Assembly: GCA_030607835.1 (NCBI GenBank)
Contig: JAUWJE010000153.1
Location: 1 to 5,424 of the forward strand
Length of the DNA stretch: 5,424 nt
Reading direction: 5' to 3'
Source of the DNA: Candidatus Fermentibacterota bacterium
GTDB taxonomy: Bacteria; Fermentibacterota; Fermentibacteria; Fermentibacterales; JCC-6
Below, piece after piece: positions 1 to 5,424 of this stretch. Numbering within the stretch: the stretch's first letter is position 1; the number at the start of each line of letters is the position of its first letter. A program made the translations under genes and the position numbers. Under the pieces are notes generated by a model. It saw nothing but the letters and a program-made list of their open reading frames with translations, searched no databases and was not told where the DNA came from.

Positions 1-566
1 AGACCTGCGGGAGGCGCGGCAACCGCGCCTTTTTCCGACGCATAAACCGTCTGATATCTTTCATCATCCAACTCGTCCGGGGCACGTTTTATATACGGAG
101 GTAATGGCACCTTGGCAGTTCTGCTAAGAGTATCCCCGGTATCCTCACCAGAATTGAATTCAATAATTGCTCGTCCCTGATCCAGCCTCTGTTGTACAGT
201 GCATGAAAGATCATTTGAGAATTCAAGGATTATTCCTGATCTCGCTGCTCTGCCAGGACGGACCAGAGCTTTCCAGATTCCGTGGTCAAGTTCTCGAAGA
301 AGGAATACCTCAACCTTGCCACCCGTGTCTGCCCTGTTTCCTGAAAGTCGTGCCCTGAATACTTTTGTATTGTTCAAAACCAGAAGATCTCCGGGAGAGA
401 GCAGGTCAGGGAGTCTGCTGAATATGCTCTCGGATATTGTCTTCTTCGCGATGGATGACACCAGAAGTCTGCTTTCTGTTCTATCAGAAAGAGGTGTCTG
501 TGCAATCAGGTTCTCGGGAAGATAATACTGAAAGTCTTCTTTGAGCAGGTTATTTTTATCTGTCAT
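1..566 (-). CDS. queA: S-adenosylmethionine:tRNA ribosyltransferase-isomerase QueA (5' part; 3' end beyond the left edge)
   Basis: QueA transfers and isomerises the ribosyl group of S-adenosylmethionine onto preQ1 at the tRNA wobble position, giving epoxyqueuosine; it is cytoplasmic. The 188 visible residues run without a stop to the window edge. Family landmarks are clear: YYLPENLIAQTPLSDRTESR at residues 14-33, LLVLNNTKVFRARL at 61-74, GGKVEVFLLRE at 82-92, LVRPGRAARSG at 101-111, PLPPYIKR at 154-161 and RYQTVYASEKGAVAAPPAG at 170-188. Known members have about 340-356 residues, so roughly 155-165 are missing because the window ends, not because the gene is broken. The start ATG (566-564) overlaps the TGA of the upstream kinase gene as ATGA, and I see no good Shine-Dalgarno before it, which suggests translational coupling to the kinase. 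One oddity is Pro at residue 186, where the family motif usually reads AAPTAG. The identification is secure from the motifs. Confidence 0.95.
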   Translation of the reverse strand, partial: MTDKNNLLKEDFQYYLPENLIAQTPLSDRTESRLLVSSIAKKTISESIFSRLPDLLSPGDLLVLNNTKVFRARLSGNRADTGGKVEVFLLRELDHGIWKALVRPGRAARSGIILEFSNDLSCTVQQRLDQGRAIIEFNSGEDTGDTLSRTAKVPLPPYIKRAPDELDDERYQTVYASEKGAVAAPPAG

Positions 567-3133
567 GAGAGGGGAAGTCGGACGGTAAACCAGGTTCCGT
601 ATCCAGCTCTGCTTCGTACGCTGACAGTTCCGCCCATCTGTTGCGTAAAACTCTTTACAATTGTCAATCCAATCCCTAAACCTCGAGTAACCTCTGCGTT
701 ATTGCTGCCTGTGTAGAACCGATCAAAAACATTTGGCAGATCCTCTGGAGGGATGCCGCTGCCGGTATTAAATACTTCAAGAATCCAGTGAGAGCTGTTA
801 TCCAGTGTCACGTTGATATTCACTGATCCATCAGGTTCATTGTACTGAATCGCATTGTGCACAAGATTTCCAATTATCTGTTCCAGACGTGATCTGTCGA
901 AACTTGCAGTAAAGGGCTCTGAAGGAAGTTCCGCCCTTACAGAGACTTTCTGGTTCTTTCCCATCTCCGAGAAAATCGGTAATAGTGAAGAGACAACATC
1001 CGCTGGTCGAGCCCAGATGATTTTCAGAGCTTCATCACTCAGCTCTATCTTCATGAAAGTCAGCATTCGCTCCGCGTACTCAACAAGATCAATAAGTGCG
1101 GTATTCATTGCCTTCAAGGAGTCTTTCTGATTAGATGTGAGTTCACCCAGTTTTTCTGAGATCAGTAGATCTGTATGTCCCCTGAGAGTGGTTATCGGAG
1201 CTCTCATTCTGTGAGAAAGACTCAGGAGAAGATCTTCCAGACCTATGTGTTCACTGGGCTTATCTTCCTGCTGCATGACATTCTTCTTTTTATCCTCCTG
1301 AGTGTTTCTGAGTAACCACAGTGACAATCCAACACATAGAGTGCGAAGAAGACCTGGAAACGGGTTCTTGAAAGCATCTCTGTGACTGCTTCCAGCTGTG
1401 AGAGTTCCTATCGCTCTACCCTCGGAGATAAGTGGAACAGTCAGTTCGCTTCTGGAGGATGGAAAAACCGGTGAAAATCTTTGATCGACGGCAGTATCAG
1501 GAACATAACATGTCTCCGTGTGCGTGTAAGACCATGATGCAATTGATGGAGTTTCGAGAGAAAGGACGCCTGGATCCGTTGAGGTTCCGGATGACACAAG
1601 AGGTCTAAGAACCGATTCTCTGGAACCCACCGTATGTATTACCATATAATCAGCTCCGATGATTGATCCAATTTCATCAAGCACCATTCGCACGTTTCGC
1701 TCACGGCCCTTCAGAAGGGTCATGAAGTCTGAAATTGAATTCAATAATTTCATCGTGTTTTTTTGATACTGATGGCATTGTAAATACTGCATCAGTATAG
1801 GGACAAGCTGAAGAACCAGCCTTCCAAGAGGGTTCAGGTTACGGGACGGTGTTCCTGTTATTTTGAGATGAGCCTGACCTTGTTTCTGCTGAACGGGAAT
1901 TGTCAGATTGAATCCAAGAACATCCTCGGTCCATGTATTCTTACTCTGATTTAGTTGAGCCTGCTCATGAGCTCGCTCAATTGCAGTCAGGGATGCATCT
2001 CCAACAGCGACTTTTCTCGATCTGGAGATATATGCAGCTCCTCTGGCTCCCGTGCCAATTCTGAGAAATTCGAGAAGAGATCTTATTGAATCCTTCTCTC
2101 CGTTGAACTCATTAAGTGCGTCTATAAGTTCAAGAATAATCTGTCCGGGATAGGTTTCAGTTTCAGAACCTCTCATTATGTCAACAGGCGTGAAAAAGAT
2201 GATCAGACTCTCTCCATCAGGCATGAGCAAGCTGGTCATCTCAAAGTGTATCACAAGAGTTTCTGTCATAGTCAGTCCCACGCTGAACTGGAAAGGAGCA
2301 ACCATAGTTTCGGTTTTACTTTCAAACAGAGCAGATACTCTTGCTCTGTCTTCTTTTATGATCCAGTCATTGAACTGTGTGGAGAGAGGATCCATTCCTC
2401 CTGAACTGGAGACAATGTGGGCTGCATGACTATTTACTGCAACTATCGTTCCCTTTCCATCAATCCTTATCGCAGGAATGGGAATCACGGAGAAAAGAGT
2501 TCTAGCAAATTTCGAATCATCCTGCTCAAATGTTGTCATTGCCATCGAGGGAGAAGAAAAGGATGCAATCAGCAATCTGTTACAAACGCCAACTTTCTGA
2601 AGAGAAGCGACCAATGACCTTTTGTTCATGTGACCAGTCTTGGTCAGAACCGAAAATTCCCTGACCTGTTTCCCGGAAAGGCTTTTTGAGCTTGCGGAAA
2701 TAAATGCTGTCATTGAAACCTGATCAAGAAAATCTCGAAGAGATGTGCCTTTGTATCCGGCATAAATCATGCTGGCAGTTTCCGTCATTGCAAATACATG
2801 TCCCGATTCATCGGTAAGAATTCCCGGTCTGCCACCATGATATATTTCCAGCCACTCCTCCAGTTCGAGCCTTGAAGCACTTTTAAGTGATGTGATGCGG
2901 GAATCTCCTGCACTCATGGAGGTTGATAACCAGATTTGTCCGTCAAGGAGTATTGGAAGTGCTCCATCCTCCTGCATCGAAAAAATATTCAGGATAACAT
3001 CCCTGTCCATGGTGAGTTTATCAAGTAATTGAGACATTGAAGGAGAAATGTCATGTAGTACATTCCTCAAAAAAGTAACAACCAGGGAGTCCTCCGGAAA
3101 AGTGAACTCGACAATATTTTTATCTTTTGACAT
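563..3133 (-). CDS. Soluble PAS/GAF sensor histidine kinase with an atypical H-box
   Basis: This 856-residue protein is a two-component-type histidine kinase with no membrane segment or signal peptide that I can see, so it is probably cytoplasmic. The C-terminal core is clear: H-box LSLSHRMRAPITTLRG at 637-652 with His641; N-box IIGNLVHNAIQY at 753-764 with Asn760; G1 box VFNTGSGI at 787-794; F-box LPNVFDRFY at 799-807; G2 box RGLGIGL at 817-823. Upstream lie a probable divergent PAS fold (about 95-195), a clearer PAS-like segment (about 208-317), a weak GAF-like segment (about 333-452) and a better GAF domain (about 462-612, with RSELTVPLISEGRAIGTLTAG at its end). Residues 1-95 are unassigned. 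The start ATG is preceded by GGGGTGA. The gene is first in a transcription unit with queA (ATGA overlap). No response regulator is adjacent, so the partner is unknown. Arg642 and Ala645 replace the usual acidic and Thr/Asn residues, so activity may be altered. The ligands of the sensor domains cannot be inferred. Confidence 0.93.
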   Translation of the reverse strand: MSKDKNIVEFTFPEDSLVVTFLRNVLHDISPSMSQLLDKLTMDRDVILNIFSMQEDGALPILLDGQIWLSTSMSAGDSRITSLKSASRLELEEWLEIYHGGRPGILTDESGHVFAMTETASMIYAGYKGTSLRDFLDQVSMTAFISASSKSLSGKQVREFSVLTKTGHMNKRSLVASLQKVGVCNRLLIASFSSPSMAMTTFEQDDSKFARTLFSVIPIPAIRIDGKGTIVAVNSHAAHIVSSSGGMDPLSTQFNDWIIKEDRARVSALFESKTETMVAPFQFSVGLTMTETLVIHFEMTSLLMPDGESLIIFFTPVDIMRGSETETYPGQIILELIDALNEFNGEKDSIRSLLEFLRIGTGARGAAYISRSRKVAVGDASLTAIERAHEQAQLNQSKNTWTEDVLGFNLTIPVQQKQGQAHLKITGTPSRNLNPLGRLVLQLVPILMQYLQCHQYQKNTMKLLNSISDFMTLLKGRERNVRMVLDEIGSIIGADYMVIHTVGSRESVLRPLVSSGTSTDPGVLSLETPSIASWSYTHTETCYVPDTAVDQRFSPVFPSSRSELTVPLISEGRAIGTLTAGSSHRDAFKNPFPGLLRTLCVGLSLWLLRNTQEDKKKNVMQQEDKPSEHIGLEDLLLSLSHRMRAPITTLRGHTDLLISEKLGELTSNQKDSLKAMNTALIDLVEYAERMLTFMKIELSDEALKIIWARPADVVSSLLPIFSEMGKNQKVSVRAELPSEPFTASFDRSRLEQIIGNLVHNAIQYNEPDGSVNINVTLDNSSHWILEVFNTGSGIPPEDLPNVFDRFYTGSNNAEVTRGLGIGLTIVKSFTQQMGGTVSVRSRAGYGTWFTVRLPLS

Positions 3134-3136
3134 TAT

Positions 3137-3143
3137 TCACCCC
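3137..3143 (-). promoter_or_regulatory. Ribosome binding site of the histidine kinase gene
   Basis: Read on the minus strand the sequence is GGGGTGA, three bases before the ATG at 3133-3131. The GGTGA part pairs with the 5' portion of the anti-Shine-Dalgarno, which makes the short spacing acceptable and supports this start codon. Confidence 0.6.
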
Positions 3144-3163
3144 ACTTGAATCCAATATGGTAC

Positions 3164-3191
3164 TTGCAAGACGATAAACAAATTCTATATT
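3164..3191 (+). promoter_or_regulatory. Candidate sigma70-type promoter for the EIIA-zinc ribbon-guaB unit
   Basis: A -35-like TTGCAA (3164-3169) and a -10-like TATATT (3186-3191) are separated by 16 bp. They match the consensus at 4 of 6 and 5 of 6 positions. Transcription would begin near 3198, giving a leader of about 31 nt to the TTG start at 3229. The -35 sits inside the 8-bp palindrome CTTGCAAG (3163-3170). The -10 overlaps the -10 of the opposing candidate promoter, so the two polymerases could not bind at once if both are real. Confidence 0.5.
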
Positions 3192-3210
3192 AAAGACCAT
3201 TAAAGACCAA
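3182..3210 (-). promoter_or_regulatory. Candidate sigma70-type promoter for the histidine kinase-queA unit
   Basis: On the minus strand a -35-like TTGGTC (3210-3205) and a -10-like TAGAAT (3187-3182) are separated by 17 bp. The -10 matches the consensus at 5 of 6 positions and the -35 at only 3 of 6, so this would be a weak or activator-dependent promoter. Transcription would begin near 3175, leaving a leader of about 42 nt before the kinase ATG. It overlaps the candidate plus-strand promoter and its spacer contains most of the tandem repeat. This is pattern matching only. Confidence 0.4.
3190..3209. repeat. Perfect tandem 10-bp direct repeat in the divergent promoter region
   Basis: TTAAAGACCA occurs twice in direct succession (3190-3199 and 3200-3209). 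The 10-bp period is about one helical turn, so a protein could contact both copies on the same face of the DNA. The repeat begins within the plus-strand -10, covers its likely start site, and fills the minus-strand spacer up to and into its -35. An operator for one or both units is plausible; no regulator is identified. Confidence 0.6.
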
Positions 3211-3218
3211 GTAGGACA

Positions 3219-3225
3219 AGGGGGG
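3219..3225 (+). promoter_or_regulatory. Strong ribosome binding site that sets the TTG start of the EIIA gene
   Basis: AAGGGGG (within a run of six G) lies a few bases before TTG at 3229. The first in-frame ATG falls inside the active-site motif around residue 58, far too late, so the purine-rich site decides in favour of the TTG start. Confidence 0.6.
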
Positions 3226-3228
3226 CAT

Positions 3229-3675
3229 TTGAAAAGACCGGTTTTTAGCGATTGGAATATCAAATCAGTTAACAGAAAAGCTGCGATTGCGGAATTATTG
3301 AAATTATTCCCATTCCAGAGCAACACTCAGGATCTTCTTCTAACAGCGCTTGAAACAAGAGAACAGGCTGAGCCGACAATTGTTCATAAGGGTATTGCGA
3401 TGCCTCATTGCAGGAGCATACTCGTAGATGATTTCATGATCGCTATCGGGAAATCGGAAAAAGGTATTCCCTGGCCAGAAGAAAAAGTAAAAGTAATCAT
3501 ACTCTTTATAACTCCAGTGAAGCCATCCGGACCGGATGAACACATGAAGTTGATCAGACATCTTGCCAAACTGCTTCGGATGGATGGAGCAGAAAAACTG
3601 TTATCAGCCGATTCACCGATTGAAGCAGCATCGATATTAAAATTTACCCTCCAGGAAAGTAAACAGAATGAATAA
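3229..3675 (+). CDS. PTS EIIA type-2 domain protein (fructose/mannitol/PtsN-like), stand-alone
   Basis: This 148-residue protein is a single EIIA domain of the fructose-mannitol/nitrogen PTS class, which accepts phosphate from HPr (or an HPr-like protein) on a histidine. The active-site motif is KGIAMPHCR at residues 54-62, with His60 as the expected phospho-site. The upstream TALETREQAEPTIV (39-52) matches the family's ALxxREx...T pattern, and His105 in DEHMKLIRHLAKLL (103-116) fits the second conserved histidine. The start is TTG with a strong Shine-Dalgarno. The coding region ends inside the zinc-ribbon gene (8-bp overlap), which indicates one transcript continuing to guaB. No EIIB, EIIC, HPr or EI gene is nearby, so a regulatory, PtsN-like role is more likely than sugar uptake; that is inference. 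The sequence does not show which sugar, if any, or which partner it serves. Confidence 0.88.
   Translation: MKRPVFSDWNIKSVNRKAAIAELLKLFPFQSNTQDLLLTALETREQAEPTIVHKGIAMPHCRSILVDDFMIAIGKSEKGIPWPEEKVKVIILFITPVKPSGPDEHMKLIRHLAKLLRMDGAEKLLSADSPIEAASILKFTLQESKQNE
3653..3659 (+). promoter_or_regulatory. Ribosome binding site of the zinc-ribbon gene, inside the EIIA gene
   Basis: AGGAAAG lies 8 bases before the ATG at 3668, within the last codons of the EIIA gene. It supports the ATG start that overlaps the EIIA stop. Confidence 0.5.
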
Positions 3676-4021
3676 AGACCTTGAAAGACTTATCAGCCTT
3701 CACGACCTTGATGTCATGATATCAGATCTTCAGAACAAAGATATCCAGAAACAGGAGAAAAAACTCGGATTGTCACCAGCAGCCGCGGTAGAGGAACTAA
3801 AAAAAATGCGGGGTGAACTTGCTTTACTGATTGCACGGAGAAGCCGTGACATGTACGATCAACTTGCCAGTCATTACGGCAACGCTGTAGTTCCCGTTAT
3901 TCATGAACGATGCAGTGGATGCTTCACCCAGTTACCCACTGCTTTTGTTGCTTCTCCTGATCGAAACAAACAGGTTGAAACATGTCCTGCCTGTGGCAGG
4001 TTCATCTACTGGTGTGACTGA
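3668..4021 (+). CDS. Compact C4-type zinc-ribbon protein (zf-RING_7/CdsZ-like)
   Basis: This 117-residue protein ends in a C4 zinc ribbon: CSGC at 82-85 and CPAC at 106-109, followed by GRFIYW, with the characteristic YGNAVVPV (70-77) and CFTQLP (85-90) segments. Together these match the C4-type zinc-ribbon family whose larger members have about 240 residues, with a long N-terminal coiled-coil hairpin before the ribbon. Here the N-terminus begins like the family (DLERLISLHDLDVMISDLQ, 4-22) but only about 40 residues of predicted helix (about 37-69) lie before the ribbon, so most of the coiled coil is absent. The reading frame is clean and overlaps its neighbour, so this looks like a genuine short form rather than a pseudogene. 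A fifth cysteine (Cys116) sits one residue from the end. The molecular role is unknown; nucleic-acid or protein binding is the usual suggestion for such ribbons. It is probably co-transcribed with the EIIA gene and guaB. Confidence 0.85.
   Translation: MNKDLERLISLHDLDVMISDLQNKDIQKQEKKLGLSPAAAVEELKKMRGELALLIARRSRDMYDQLASHYGNAVVPVIHERCSGCFTQLPTAFVASPDRNKQVETCPACGRFIYWCD

Positions 4022-5424
<1,403 letters not shown>

Noticed and set aside
199..525. Open frame of 108 codons on the plus strand
   Set aside because: It lies fully antisense to queA, whose conserved motifs are unmistakable, and its translation shows no recognisable domain.
787..794. Asn in place of Asp in the kinase G1 box (VFNTGSGI)
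   Set aside because: Noted as a possible loss of adenine binding, but the NTG form is common in active histidine kinases, so it is not evidence of inactivity. The numbers here are protein residues; the DNA lies at about 752-775.
3120..3326. Minus-strand open frame of 68 codons across the divergent intergenic region
   Set aside because: It overlaps the 5' ends of both the kinase and EIIA genes and the promoter region, and its sequence resembles no known protein. It is a shadow of the EIIA frame.

Overview
This 5,424-base window comes from a bacterial chromosome. It shows ordinary bacterial housekeeping genes, tight gene packing, sigma70-like promoters and Shine-Dalgarno sites, and a base composition that looks moderate (mid-40s % GC by eye). 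No gene fixes the phylum. An uncultured lineage of the FCB type (Fermentibacteria-like) would fit the long soluble PAS/GAF kinase and the very short zinc-ribbon protein, but that is a guess. I found no mobile element, CRISPR array, tRNA or rRNA.

Layout. The left 60% is read on the minus strand: a soluble multi-domain histidine kinase (563-3133) followed by queA (566 down to the left edge, 3' part missing). The two genes overlap in an ATGA junction. The right 40% is read on the plus strand: a stand-alone PTS EIIA type-2 protein (3229-3675, TTG start), a compact C4 zinc-ribbon protein (3668-4021, overlapping the previous gene by 8 bp), and guaB (4052 to the right edge, last ~30 residues missing). 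The two arms diverge from one 95-bp intergenic region (3134-3228). It holds two overlapping candidate promoters and a perfect tandem 10-bp repeat lying between and across their elements.

How the genes may work together. GuaB commits IMP to guanine nucleotides. GTP is the precursor of 7-deazaguanine, so it feeds the queuosine pathway in which QueA acts on tRNA. The EIIA-like protein and the histidine kinase are both potential signal-transduction components. A shared control region could therefore tie a signalling kinase and tRNA modification on one side to a phospho-relay protein and GTP synthesis on the other; this is inference from layout only.

The most unusual protein observation is the kinase H-box, which reads H-R-M-R-A instead of the usual H-E/D-x-x-T/N. 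It keeps the phospho-accepting His but has lost both residues normally linked to kinase and phosphatase chemistry. No response regulator is present in the window.
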